A stretch of 64,000 nucleotides of DNA, from NCBI GenBank assembly GCA_034440615.1, contig JAOTOM010004123.1:162288-226287 (forward strand), in the 5' to 3' direction. A program made the position numbers and the translations under genes. Shown here in pieces: positions 10,797 to 22,800 of the stretch. The stretch comes from Ashinkailepas kermadecensis. Its lineage: Eukaryota > Arthropoda > Thecostraca > Neolepadidae. Under the pieces are notes generated by a model. That model did not search any database. It was not told the origin of the DNA and saw only the letters and a program-made list of their open reading frames with translations. Positions within the stretch are counted from its first letter, which is position 1; each line of letters begins with the position of its first letter.

Positions 10797-12236
10797 ATGC
10801 AACTATGAGTCACAGGGGCCAATGGCATAGGAACAGGGCAGTTCCTCCCCCCCCCGCTTTGAAGCTGGTGGGCATTACCTGCCATCTTTTCATGGTTTGA
10901 GCACCCAGATCTCCCCCCCCACCACCCCCAGTAGAAAACATTTCAGTCTCATAGCACATCCTGCCGCCTCACCTCCCCCCCCACATAAAAAATTCCTTAT
11001 GGCCCTGACATGGGCCATCTTGGTTACACTTTGTGGACACTAAGAACTAGTTGTCCACAACATTTGTCGATTAGTTATCCATGAAATAATGAAAGTAAAT
11101 TATTTTCTCCTTTTAATACCAGTCTATGCTATTTTTATAGACTGCTCTGCATACTGACAATGCCAATTGTGCGTGATAGCTGGTTCCAATGTTAACTACC
11201 CTGCTGGTAAAGAAAGACTGGTTTGTCTTTATCCTGATATGGTTAACTTTGATTTTGAATTGATGGTCTCAAATAACTAATTGTATAATTTGTATTATCC
11301 TAGAGATGTATCTGTTGCTGACCATGAATAAATTTAAATACCTTGAGACCTTCTCCCCTTATTTTTCTGTATCTAAGTGTACACACATTCATATCTTTTT
11401 AAATATTGTCTCATATGCTAGGTTGCTCAAATTACTAATCCTCTTTTGCACTCTCTCTAAATATTACCAACTTTTTCCATAGCTATAGGGGATCAAGCTC
11501 CACTATTTAAAATGTGGCCTGAAATTTTGTTATTGCTTCTTTTGTATGTTGTCCATAATTTGTGGACACAATATGATGTACACAATTTTGTGTTCACAAT
11601 AACACCTAAGTTCTTCTGTTGAGTCACAGCTAGTACTTGGCTACCCATCAAGTATGGATTCCTGATATGATGTCTACCTACATGCATTATTCGACACTTA
11701 TCAAAGCTAAATTTAATTTGCCACTTTTTATACCTTTTCAATACTATTTACAAATATTGTGACCAATGGTGGTTCCAGTACTGACCCTTGCAGTACTTCA
11801 CTAAGAGCATCTTGTCATGAAATCTGCATGCCACTTAGCACCATTCTCTACTGTCTATCTGAAAGCCATAGCTCAACCTGATTTTCATATCAGGATTAAA
11901 TCAATATGATGTCTTATCACACTGGTCTGTAGCAAAGTCCAAAAAGTTCAAGATATTTGTCAGCGAAATCGACCTTTTCTAAACACATGCTGGGTGTCTG
12001 GAATCAATATGTTCCCTTCTAGAAAACCAACCATTATATGATTACTAATTCATTTAAACATCGTATAGCCTAAGGATGTTGGTCTTGCTGGTCTATCATT
12101 TTCAACTTTCCCCTCTTCGCCGTATTTGAAAATAAGAACTACATTTGCCTGCTTCCAATCTCCTGGAATTTCATCTCGTGAGGGTGACGTATAAAATATG
12201 ATACAAAGTGAAATCGCTGACTCTTTCAGCTTTCGG
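10797..12236 (-). pseudogene. CR1/L2-type LINE copy C, decayed, with a poly-C insertion
   Basis: On the minus strand the RT thumb region is readable at about 11580-11741: KKWQIKFSFDKCRIMHVGRHH, then YLMGSQVLAVTQQ and NLGVIVNTKL. The rest (11010-12236) follows copy A base by base, with many indels. The 3' tail (ACTATGAGTCACAGGGGCC, 10801-10819) is separated from the body by about 180 bp that contain several poly-C tracts and start GGCATAGGAACAGGG, related to the fragment at 318-420. This looks like an insertion of that repeat into the LINE. Confidence 0.7.
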
Positions 12237-12720
12237 TCATGACCATGGCATGAAATCGCAAGTCACGGCTTAGTCACGGCACAGCATTTAGCAGACCCGG
12301 CATGGTAGCCGCGTCAAGCTATTTATATGAACGACGAGCCCAAAATGCAGCTGTTTGCATTACATAATTCAAAATGGTGTGGTCCCCGCATGGTCCGACT
12401 AGACACTGCCTCAATCACGCCGTGGTCTAGTAGAGGTCGCGGCGCCTTGCCGGTGGAATTAACTGCAAATAATTTGTCGCACCTCTACCACTGACCCACA
12501 CTAATCTGTATCCGTTCTTTGACAGTAACGCCTCTGCTGCCTCAATCCTGTGTGCCGGGATCCTGCCACCCTGGTTTGGTCTGGCCGCATCGTCCGTCCA
12601 TCACCTACATCGGACCTTCCTGCCATCCTTCTGAGGTTGTTTTTTTCACCTACTGTGTTCTTGTTTTTGTCCTGTGTTCTTACGTCGTTGACTTGCTGCT
12701 TGGATCCGTGGGTATCAGGC
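12237..12720. other. Upstream region of the hAT-like gene
   Basis: GC-richer sequence between the CR1 boundary (12236) and the zinc-finger ATG. A TATA-like TATTTATAT lies at 12320-12328. No terminal inverted repeat that would match the 3' side is seen. Confidence 0.3.
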
Positions 12721-13556
12721 ATGGTGAAAATTAAATCTGATGAAGCTGTCGTATGCTATATATGTCTTAGAAATATCAGAAAAAGTAATGCTAAGCGACA
12801 TGCGCAAAACGTGCACAGGGTGGGGGGAAAAAAACTTAAGGACTTTAGCAAAGCATGTGAGAGAGAGAGACAATGCGACGGAAGAGGCGGGATCGAGATG
12901 TCCGTCCAGACCCGATCGGATGTAGCACTGCTGTGGGGACGTCTGGAGACGATGCCACGCCAACTGCACCAGCAGCAACCACTGACTCTGCCTCCCTCGA
13001 CTCTGACAGTGATGTAGACGATCCCAGTCCAGCTGCTGTCGAGCCGGAAATGAATGACGAGCCAAACAGTGACCCCATGGACGAGACGAGACCGACAAGG
13101 ACAGTGGTCATGTACACAGACGATGTACCGCCGACAGACGGACACGAGACTGGACGCAGACCTGACGAGCGTACCGACAATACTTCAGTCGGCCACCCTG
13201 CCAACGTGGACTGGAACAGACTAAATTGTCTTTCGGAAAGATTGGATAAAATCAATGCCGATGTTGATCTCCTCGCCCGGGAATTTGTGGCTCTTCGCCA
13301 CAATTTGAGCGCAGACAACCCTGGCCGGCAAATCAGTGCACTAAAAGAATCAATCGACAATCTGAAGGAAGCCGTGCAGTCAGTGCTGATGGATAGGCGT
13401 GCCGCTGGAGGTGGACAGGGAGACGCCGGGATGGACACGGACACTGACACACCAACTGACGTTTTCCATTGGCTCGTGATGGACCACACAGGCCAGGGTG
13501 ACTGTGCTCGGTGTAGCACCTGTACACAATTCGGCGCGAGGGGTGGGGGAAAATAG
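12721..13556 (+). pseudogene. N-terminal zinc-finger and coiled-coil part of a ZNF862/hAT-like protein
   Basis: An ATG at 12721 opens a frame with one C2H2 finger (CYICLRNIRKSNAKRHAQNVH is split as C-x2-C-x11-H-x4-H), then KKLKDFSKAC. Inside a (GA)6 tract at 12859-12870 the frame is lost. The continuation is in the next-but-one frame from 12861 to 13556: an arginine-rich start, a long Asp/Ser/Pro-rich disordered stretch, a heptad-like helix region (LNCLSERLDKINADVDLLA and on), and CARCSTC near the end. One GA unit too many explains the shift exactly. The same strand continues with the hAT transposase, so I read both as parts of one original protein. A multi-exon arrangement cannot be excluded. 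Confidence 0.6.
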
Positions 13557-13569
13557 CTGAGCTCTGGGT

Positions 13570-15747
13570 AACTAAACCTGTACATCTAGGCCGATACAAA
13601 AGCAAAGGCTAATGACCCACCAGAGCTCCGACCGACATCAACGAGCAACTGAAGTCATGAACGCGACCAAACAGATACCTACAATACGTGACCTGACAGC
13701 TGGGATGATATCTAAAGCCAAGGAAATGACGTAAAAAAATATGACGATAATCTACAACGATGTCCTAAGGGGACACTCGTACGAGGATCATGCTCACGAA
13801 CATTTACTGCTCAACACTCTTGGCTTTTACGTGGGAAACCAGCATCAGACCGGACCAGCCGCTGCCCAGGCCGTGGACGTCATCTATGACGTGTTTACCG
13901 ACGAGGTATCGCGGCACCTCAAGACGCCGAATCCCGCGACTGGCCGCCCCCGACACATGCACCTGACAATGGACAAATTCACTGAGGCCCATAACCAGCG
14001 GCAGGCAGTGAATGTGCGAACTCTGGACAGCGACGGCTCCCCGGTGGTCGTGCACTGCACGACTGCCGTAGTGCGGAACTACGCTGACCCAGTTCCGGAC
14101 TACACGGCGACCCAAACACCGACCAGCTCTGGGACACGGGACCGACACGAGGCCGACGGACGGGGGGTGACGAGTCACGTCGTCGATTGTCTCCGACATG
14201 ACTTCGGACGTACTGACGAGGACATCAGCATTCAGGTCACCTCTTCCTCGTCTGACTGTGAGGCAGTCTATTCTGGCAGTAAAAATGGTTTCCGCCGGAT
14301 ATGGAAGGACAAATTTAACAGAAGTCACGTTCATCTAGATGACCGTGACCACCGCCTCGAGACTTTATTGTCGAAAGTGACGAACGAGGAAGAAGCGACC
14401 TGGATGCTGGAGTACATGGACAGCCTGCACCAGGTGATCAGCCTGTTTCAGGGGTCAGGACTTCTGAAGCGACAGCTGCAGAGGGCATCCGCCCAGCTGG
14501 ATGTGATTAGCCTGCCTTTGCAGCGGCTAATCGAAACCCGCTTCGTGGAGTACTTAGTCATGGCAGTGACCAAAGTCCTCCACAACCGAGCTGCCATGAT
14601 CAATGTTCTTCTAGACATGATCGCTCAGGGGTCGCTTTTTACTGGGTCGGCCCAGCGGGTTCTCCGGACGCTGGAGAGCCGGGAGTTTGTGATGGCGTCG
14701 CTGATCATCATCGATGTGATGACGCCCGCTGTGGCACTGAGTAAGGCTGGCCAGTCAGCGCTGTACTCGGTGTTTCGGGACCGCCAGGAAGTGGACAAGT
14801 ATCTGCCCACCCCGAACAAAATTGCAGCGGGTGCATTCTCTGGCCAGCTAGAGAGGGAGAGGCCGGCGGTGGCTGACGGCACCGGTTTCCGAGGCGCCGA
14901 GGTCGGAGTGACCGAGCAGCACCGGCTGCGGCGTAGTGACGTAGAACGCGAAGCGACTGACATGACACAGACGACTCGGCGACGATCTGACCTGGTGGCG
15001 GCGATCCTGCGACTTAGTCCAACGTATCTTGACCCGACTGACATTGAACGACTCATAATTCACACATTCAACATGGACAGGATCGCCTCAACTAGCGCAG
15101 GCTCCGACTATGGTGAGGCGACGTTTTCAGACCTGGCCGAATGGCTGAATCTGGGGAGTGTGAAGCTGCCAGGCCATCCGTGCAGCGACAGCTGCTCAGG
15201 GACCAAATGTTTGTGCCTCGTCTCCCAGTATCGCGCTTTCAAAGAGCGCGTGAGAGAGAGACACAGTGACTTCGCGGAGTGGCTGCCAACTGACCAGTCC
15301 AGCGGTGTAAAAAGTTGGTGTCCCGAGAACGTCCTGCGCACCTTCCAGGACGTGCAGACTGGTCTGCACAGGGACATCCCTGATATGGTCGAGGTGGCAG
15401 AGATATGCCTAATCATGTCTCGAAGCCAGTCCGATACAGAACGGGTGGGCAAAACTGCAAAGCACGTAAGTGAGGGTCGCTTCGAGGGAAAATTCGATGA
15501 AACAAAAGAGGAAAACAAAGATAGGGCAAAGAAAGAGGTGTTCATCATCGAGAATAAGGTGCCTTTGAGATTCTTTCCTGCGGCCGCCGTCACTGACAGA
15601 TGGCTCAGAGATCACCGCCCAGCATTAAAGCGTACCGTGACTGACAGACAGTCCCTCACAGTAAAAAAACTGAACCGAGTACCGAGGCGCCTGAAATTTA
15701 TGTTTTGTTTACATGAAAAGAGCGCTGCCAGTAAGAGACAGGAATAA
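13570..15747 (+). CDS. hAT-superfamily transposase-like protein (ZNF862 type)
   Basis: A frame of 668 codons starts at ATG 13741. The same frame is open upstream from about 13570 except for TAA at 13732-13734, with protein-like sequence (TIRDLTAGMISKAKEMT) leading into it, so the real product probably started further 5'. Recognisable hAT features in order: an RNase H-like start with HLTMDKFTEAHNQ (first acidic residue, about residues 75-90), the SDCEAVYSG segment (second acidic region, about 180), HVHLDDRDHRLETLL, the LIETRFVEYL helix where hAT proteins have the TRW/TRF motif (about 260), a VLRTLESREFV segment (about 300), and near the C-terminus a degraded dimerisation block (EICLIMSRSQSDTERV, about 555). 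AATAAA (15743-15748) overlaps the stop codon. The long open frame in a region of decayed repeats suggests recent insertion or selection. No TIR or 8-bp duplication could be confirmed. Confidence 0.7.
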
Positions 15748-15748
15748 A
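15743..15748 (+). terminator. AATAAA poly(A) signal overlapping the hAT stop codon
   Basis: The hexamer contains the TAA stop (15745-15747) of the hAT-like frame. This would give an almost absent 3' UTR if used. Confidence 0.4.
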
Positions 15749-15904
15749 TGTGTTACAATATGTCATGACATGCCTATCATTGTATGTGCGATGTCGATGA
15801 GATGGAGGAGAGGGAGAGCGGTATCCATTATTTCACAATATGTCTGGTCTGTTCATCTGTTTCACGATATTACCGATGTGTGCACATCGGTACAGCGAGT
15901 GCTC

Positions 15905-15917
15905 ATATGAGCAAGGA
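15905..15917. repeat. Target-site duplication of the SINE (left)
   Basis: ATATGAGCAAGGA, repeated exactly at 16080-16092. Confidence 0.9.
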
Positions 15918-16079
15918 TGGTTGGTTATTGGTTTAACGGTCGACGGACCGTTGAGTCATGTAACGTCGCCAATCTCTCACGCCGATTGGTCGCGGGCGAA
16001 GAGTAGCGACAGGTGAGACTCGAACCCACAACCTTTCGATTGTGAGACAAGCATCTTACCCCTAGACCACTCGTCCCCT
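15918..16079 (-). mobile_element. tRNA-derived SINE, full length
   Basis: On the minus strand the element opens GGGGACGAG and carries a perfect A box TGGTCTAGGGG (16069-16059) and a near-perfect B box GGTTCGAGTCT (16026-16016). The loop CTCACAA suggests descent from a tRNA with anticodon CAC, though stem pairing is lost. A middle body (TCGCTACTCTTCGCCCGCG...) follows, then a 3' tail with the 7-bp hairpin AACGGTC/GACCGTT and the end AAACCAATAACCAACCA. It is flanked by an exact 13-bp direct repeat ATATGAGCAAGGA. RNA polymerase III transcription is expected from the boxes. The tail matches the 3' end of the LINE at 34000-40557. Confidence 0.9.
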
Positions 16080-16092
16080 ATATGAGCAAGGA
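16080..16092. repeat. Target-site duplication of the SINE (right)
   Basis: Exact 13-bp copy of 15905-15917. The length is typical of target-primed reverse transcription. Confidence 0.9.
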
Positions 16093-17740
16093 AGCTAGGT
16101 CGCTGAAATGTTAGTGTGGAAAAGTGTGTTCTAATTCGCATTTTGCTATGAGACACCTATCTGCATATGCATATATATATATAGAACAAGAACACTGTCC
16201 TGAGTATGTTGTACATGAGCGTGTGTCCCTTCAAGCAGACCAGTTTAATTGTTTTCGCATGTATTCATCCATGCTAAAGCGCATGTGCCGGCGTGTCAAG
16301 CCCGCGCTTTCTGCCCTTGCATTAATACTAGAAGAGCGCGAGAAGGTATGTTTGCATGGTGGGGCGTTTTAACGAGCTTCCCCTAATGCATGGTATTATA
16401 GTTTTTACGCGATTATATTACTCAGACTTGAACGGTTATGGTTGTTGATGCAATACAGCTCATATTTTATGTTCCGAGTGTGTTCTACATCATTGGCGTT
16501 GAAAGAACGTGGAACGATGGACAAAGACAAGAGAAGCTGTTGCTTCAGTTCAACGAATCCAAGTCGCGTTGGGGATATGCAAAATAATTATCTCCGTGAG
16601 ATAATACGATTTTGGTTTCGCTGTTGACCGGTATTCGTAGAAACTATCCACATTTCCAGTCACACTCGCGATCATATCGATTCGAAGTTCAGCCATGCAC
16701 AATTAAAAGTTGTTATTGGCTTGGTTAGTGCTTCCGTTGATGGCGTCGGTGCTGACTGTTCAGATGCCTCATTTCACTCTTATATTAAATGTTGATGGTG
16801 TGCTGTATTATTTATTTACAAAGCTCAGCTGTTTGATCGAGTTGCGGCATGGCCTTCACCAGAGATGATGCTCCCTTGAGACGACCAAATGACTAAGGAC
16901 ATAAACACATCACAAAAAGCAAAACAAAAGCAGTGTCAGTATTAGTAACATTGCCGTAGTTACGCTCCAGTTACAGCCGAAAAGCAGACGTAGAAATATG
17001 CAGGCAGATGATTCGAAAGTGCTGTCAGACACCGACACTGAACTGGTGATACGGTCGTTCTGCGGGCACTGGTTCAGCATTTGAGGACGTGACAGGTCAC
17101 AGGTATGGTGACAGTTATCTGGATTGCATAGGTCAGCACCGCCACCCAGGGATGTAGGCTTCGTGATCAGGTCTGCGTGATGAGGACTGGTCAGCGAGGC
17201 AGTGGCCAAGGTGGATGGTACCTATAACACAATACCAACCAATCAAATACACCCACTCATAGCATTTGGGTGAGGCCAGCATGCACATTGTACATACAGG
17301 TTTAAGTGGCAGGTGCTAGATGTGCGACATTTATCTTCTTCAAGGGACGGAACAGTCAATTACTTCGCATTTACCTTTGTACCTTTGCACGCATCACGGT
17401 CTGCCATCATACACATTGAGGAAAACCACAGCCATCAAGCACCCGGCATGCACAGGTGAAACAAACACGTCCAAGTATAACATGCAATGTAGGTCTTTGA
17501 TAGGGCGGTGCACAGGTGTCCTTCCGCCATGTGTGGCCAGATTAATGTGAAGAAGTACAGAACAATGGAATTGCCTGTTTCATTTCAAGCACCGCGCTAC
17601 ATTCATGAACTCAATAAAGAAAAGAAGAAGCAAAATGAGAAGCATGTGAAGGTACTGACCCCAAAAATGTGGTTCAGGAAGAGTGGACGCAACATACAAT
17701 TTGTCCAAATTTGTATGATTATGTTTGCCACTCTGGCCAG
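16093..17740. other. No recognised gene
   Basis: Unique-looking sequence with short frames and no recognisable protein, RNA gene or repeat. Confidence 0.4.
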
Positions 17741-18370
17741 GGGCGTCGATTTGTATCCTTTTGCGGGGGCCATGGCCCCCCCCCAATGCTGATCTTGGCC
17801 CCCCCAATGTTGATTTGGGCCCCCTCCCAATAACCCATGCTATTTTATGCTGATAAAAAGCTAAAGGAAAAAAAAGAAGAAAAACACTGTGTTAGGTACA
17901 TAAAAGTCTTAGTTCATGTTAACCAGCACATTTTGTACTGAAAAAGAACAGATTTGGATTCGATAGTTCACTGAGTATCCAACTTTTGCTACACAATTCA
18001 AAATTATGTGCAAAAAAACAAAATAGCTAGATTTGCCTCCACTGTGGAAGGAATACAATGTTAAGATTTGATGATAATGCATTTTAAACCAGATTGTCTT
18101 TTTTTTTAATGTTAAGCCACAAAACAACAATTGGATTGTCATACTGATGTTTGTACATGCCACCAATGGCAAAACCACATGCATATGAGCTTAAACAGGA
18201 AAAAAATCCATTCTTAATTTCCAGTCATTGTCAAACTTGCATTGTCCAGTGAAGAACAATGACAATCATCATTGAGATTGTGGATATGCAAACTATAATT
18301 ATCTTCAGCAGCCCACCTATCACACCATCAGCTTGATATTTACCTAGATACCTACCTACATGCCCAATGA
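17741..18370 (+). repeat. GGGGCGTCGATTTGT repeat family, copy 1
   Basis: Starts GGGCGTCGATTTGTATCC, runs through the palindrome GGGGGCCATGGCCCCC and two CCCCCAATGTTGATYTTGG units, and continues AT-rich with ACCAGCACATTTTGTACTGA. The last part (18270-18368, CAGCTTGATATTTACCT) matches the end of copy 2. Non-coding; likely a dispersed non-autonomous element. Confidence 0.7.
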
Positions 18371-18984
18371 CAAATCATGCATTAAACTTGATATTGGGAA
18401 AAACGAGAGCCATGTGTGGGCAAATCTGCCAGCTTATGATACCATGACAGAGAAAAGTCAGAAAGAAGCTGCATGGCCACTGCATTATAATTGGTATTCC
18501 TAAAAGAATAAAAAAGAAAGCTGTGGCTCACATGACTTTTAAGCAAACCTTACAGTCATACAAGACCAATGCTATACAAGAAATAGCCTTGACAAGACCA
18601 ATGTCTCGTACGCCGCAAAAACACCACTATTAAACGCCGCAAAAATACCATTATTTTAAAAGGTACACCAAAGTTCGCATTCAAACCTTGATGACGTCAC
18701 AGGTTTTTATTCGTATATTGCAGAAATTGGAAGCATCAGGCAAGTTTCATTTTCACTGCACATGGGTGGGGAGTGATTTTTTAGGCGTACCGGACCACAG
18801 AGGTCATTTGCGCCACCTTTGAAGCGAGTACGTTACATGTCTGACTATAAAAGCGGGTGTTTGCGATCAAGGTGCAGGCATGTGGACGTTTACGTAAAGG
18901 GAATTTTACGTTATAGTTTGTGTGATATTTTAGGCGCTGAAGGCGGGGCTAGGATGGGAACATCCCCCTAATGTCTAGATGACA
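18371..18984. other. No recognised gene
   Basis: Contains TGACGTCA at 18692-18699 but no coding frame of note. Confidence 0.35.
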
Positions 18985-19417
18985 GGGGCGTCGATTTGTA
19001 TCCTTTTGTGGGGGCCAGGTCCCCACCAATGTTGATCTTGCCCCCCCCCCCCCATGTTGATTTGGGCTTCCCCAATAACATATGCTACTTTTATGCTGAT
19101 GAAAAAGTTGAAGGAAAACAGAAGGAAAACACCATGCTAGGTACATAGAAAATGTAGTTGATGTTAACCAGCACATTTTGTAATGAAAAAAAACCGATTT
19201 GGGTTAGATAGTGGACTGACTCTCCACCTTTTGCTACAAAATTCAAAATGGTGTGCACAAAAACCAATTGTCATTGTCAAACTTGCATACAATCCAGTCC
19301 CGTGAACAACAATCAGTTATCATTGAGAGTGTGGATATACAAACTATAACTAACCTCAACAGCCCACTCATCACACTATCAGCTTGATATTTACCTGGTA
19401 CCTAGGCACCTAGGTAC
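18985..19417 (+). repeat. GGGGCGTCGATTTGT repeat family, copy 2
   Basis: Same orientation and order of blocks as copy 1, with a shortened middle. Ends at GGTACCTAGGCACCTAGGTA, next to a CR1/L2 fragment. Confidence 0.7.
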
Positions 19418-19499
19418 ATGCTACAAAAAGACTTAGAAGAGCTTGTGAAGTGGTCCCAAAAATGGCAGGTGAAATGAAATTTTGATAAGTGCAAAATCA
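19418..19499 (+). pseudogene. 82-bp CR1/L2 reverse transcriptase fragment
   Basis: Translates as LQKDLEELVKWSQKWQV, stop or shift, NFDKCKIMHV, the same RT thumb block as copies A and B. It lies exactly between copies 2 and 3 of the GGGGCGTCGATTTGT family. Confidence 0.75.
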
Positions 19500-19510
19500 T
19501 GCATGTATGC

Positions 19511-19820
19511 AGGGGCGTCGATTTGTATCCTTTTGTGGGGGCTATGGCCCCACCAATGTTGATCTTGCCCCCCCAATGTTGATTTTGGGCCCCCCAATAA
19601 CCTATGCTATTTTATGCTGATAAGAAAGCTAAAGGGAAAAAATGAAAAACACCATGCTAAGTAGAAACATTGATGTTAACCAGCACATTTTGTACTGAAT
19701 AGAAACAGATTTGGATTAGATAATGGACTGGCTCTCCACCTTTTGCTGAAAAATGTAAAATTGTGTGCAAAAACAAACAAAATAGCTGGAATTCCCTCCA
19801 CTGTGGAAGTACAGCTTACA
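19511..19820 (+). repeat. GGGGCGTCGATTTGT repeat family, copy 3
   Basis: Begins AGGGGCGTCGATTTGTATCC and follows copies 1 and 2 to CCCTCCACTGTGGAAG, where it stops. A trace of the start (GGTGTCGATTTGTATCGA) also occurs at 20700. Confidence 0.7.
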
Positions 19821-19828
19821 TCTTTCTG

Positions 19829-19889
19829 GGTTGGTTGGTTGGTTATTTGGGTTTACGGCCGCATTGACTGCGTTGGTCATACAGCGCCC
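19829..19889 (-). repeat. Orphan LINE/SINE 3' tail
   Basis: On the minus strand: GGGCGCTGTATGACC, then GTCAATGCGGCCG, then TAAACCCAAATAACCAACC. It matches the LINE 3' end at 40500-40557 and both SINE tails, and ends in AACC repeats. No tRNA head follows, so it is a 5'-truncated LINE or SINE end. Confidence 0.75.
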
Positions 19890-22800
19890 ATACAACTTCT
19901 CTTGTTCCCACCTTAAAGCACAATAATACCCAAAAGTTTCCGAAAAAATTTACAACCATGTTCACAAAAAATATAATTATTTCTTCAAAATCAGCTTAAG
20001 TTAGGTTAGGCTCGGTTAGGTTTCTTTTATAAGGTTGAGAATTTTCAGAAAATAAATTAAGTGACATTTTAATTCAGTTTAATTTTTTGTTCTCAAAAGA
20101 TAAGTTAGGGTAGGCTAGGTTAGGTTTGTTGCATTAAAAAAAAACATTTATGTTTATGCTATGTTACCGAACTCAAAGCCTTTTTGGCATTATTTTGCTC
20201 ACAACCTGAAAAGTAAGCACAGAAAATAAGTGGGTCCAATCATCTTAGTCACCTTCATAAATATGGTATTCTGCATATTTTTTTTGTTTTAAAAGAAAAA
20301 AAAAGAACACCTTAGACCGCAAGGTTACCAAATCATTTGCAATTTTGGGGGTAAACTTTTTTGGGATTTTTTTTATAAAAAGTTTTCCAACTTGAAAAAC
20401 CTAAACTAACCTAACCCAAACCTAACCCATTTGCTTGCTATATGGAGGCAAATGTGTGTACAAACTTGTCTTGTTATCACCTTAAAGCACAATAATACCG
20501 ATTTGGCTAGGTTAGGCTAGTTTAGTTTTTTACCTTGGAAAAATTGTTCAATCATTTTAAAAAATAAAATAAATCGGAAATTTTCCTTCAAAAGCAGCTG
20601 ACATTAGGTTCGGGTAAGTTGGGTTCGGTTGTTCAATTTATAAAATTTTCAGAATATATATTGCTTAATTTTTGTTTCTATTTTTTTCTCCAAAGCAAGG
20701 GTGTCGATTTGTATCGATAGACACTAGCGCGTATTAAATGTCACAAATCGTGATGGGCGTTCCTCAGAACATCCAAAATCCTAACATCCAAAGACAAAAT
20801 TACAGTTACAGAAATTCCAGCGCCTAAAGTCTAAATTTGAGGTTACAGTGACAAATGTGACGGAGGTAAGACATTTGTCGTGCAATTGCGCGCAGTGTTT
20901 AATCCGGAAGCCAATCTCATGTGATGTCGTACTGATTCGTTTTTGTCCTTCGCACATTCTGATGTATCTGCGGATTGGTGTGATTTTAAATGGTGAATAA
21001 ATAGCTTGCTGATATTTAATTCCCAAAGGAACAGTAGTTGAAGAAGTTGGCAGGTAAGCTTGAAAAAGTCCAGTCCATGCTTTTTTCTGATTTGTGCTCA
21101 GGGTTTCCATGTTAATATCACATAACTACCACGTTTGTCTTCAAGAAGAGCTGTTTTTAGTTTACTTTTATTAATATTTTCATTCCACTGCTCTTAGTGC
21201 CCTTTCTGCCCAGGATTGGGGCACCTAGTGTTGCATTTCCGTCCAGGGGTTGGCACACCTTTTGGTAAATTTACAGCTTAAGGTAATTTCTGATAATTTT
21301 TTTTTCCATGCAATGTTTAGGAATGTAATGAACATGATGTTACTGCTCATTTTGGTAAATTTGTGTTTTAAGGTGTTTTATGAATTCGTGGAATGTATCA
21401 TTTCAATGCAATGTTTACGAATGTGACTCAGATGATGGGACCACTCATTTTCTATACAAATGCCTACATTTCAGGCTATGTGCAAAATAACACCAACAAA
21501 AAGCTTAGAATTGGGTGACATAGGGTAAAGTATTTTTTTGTTAAATAAAAAAATGCAACATAACCTAACCTAACCTAGCTTAACCTCCCTTTGGAGAAAA
21601 ACAAAACCAAAACATCAAGTCGTAAAAATTTAAAGCCATGTATTTTGTTTTACACTTAAAAAATGTAACCCAACTCAACTTAATCTAACATAAGCTGCTT
21701 TTAAAGAAAAAAGATCTATTTCTTTCAAATTTTGGAACAATTTTTGCAAGAAATGTCCAACTTAAACACTTAAACTAATCTAACATCACCAAACATAGCC
21801 CATTTGTTTGCTTTATGGAGGCAAATGTGTAATAACTTGCCTAGTTACCACCTTAAAGCACAATAATTCTGGTTAGATTAGCTGGGTTAGGTTTTTTCAT
21901 TTGCAAAATTTCAAGAAAATAAATTGCTATATATTTTTCCAATCTTGTTTTTGTAGTTGTTTTCTCCAAGGTCAGGTTAGGCTAGGTTACGTTAGGTTAT
22001 GTTGGATTTGTAATGTATTGCTTTTAATTGCTATGTTACTAACTCCAAGCCCATTTTTAATGTTATTTTGCTCACAACCTGCTCACAACCACAAGCATTT
22101 GCACAGAAACTGAGTAGTGCCATCAGCTTAGTGACATTCATAAACATTGCATTGGAAATTTAAATAAAAAAATATTAATAAAACACATAAAAGCACAAAT
22201 TTAACGTCCTTCCTTCTGCAAATGCATGCCTTTCAATTGGGAGTAAAAGACAACACCAAAAAAATGGTGTGGAGTAAGGAAATATAGCATGCAAATAATG
22301 TTCAAGATGTATGATAACCTTACCTAACATAGTTCAACTTCCCATACAAGAAATTAATTGTTTTGAATTTAAATTTTCGAGGCATTTTCTCAAATATTTT
22401 CAACTTTAAAAATCTAACCTAAGCTAGCCTGAACTGTTTATAATTTTTGTTGTAGAAAAATAATGAACAAAAAATTTTTACCAACAAATGATTCTTTTTA
22501 TAACTTGCAACAAAAGCCTAACCTAACCTGACAAACCTAACCCCTTTGTATGCTTCATGGAGGTAAAATGTGTGTAAAACTTGTCTTGTGGTTACCTTAA
22601 GCTATGATAATACCTGGCTTTTTGGGTAATTTTTTCAGCTCATGGTACTCTCTGACTTCTTTGAATTTCTTTTTTTAATGCAGTGTTTGTTAATGTGCTG
22701 AACATGATGTAGCCGCTCATTTCCTCTACAGATGCACACTTTTCAATTGTGAGGAAAAATAACATAGAAAAGGGGGCTTGGATTTGAGTAATATAGGATG

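Noticed and set aside
12234..15769. GTCATGAC on both sides of the hAT-like gene (about 12234 and 15763) as an 8-bp hAT target duplication
   Set aside because: The octamer is a palindrome and easily occurs by chance. No terminal inverted repeats lie inside it, and the CR1 sequence on the left does not resume on the right.
16021..16079. Genuine tRNA gene on the minus strand
   Set aside because: Acceptor and anticodon stems do not pair, and the sequence continues into a SINE body with a target duplication.
20781..21110. 109-codon minus-strand frame with a true ATG
   Set aside because: No recognisable domain; lies within the AT-rich repeat cluster.
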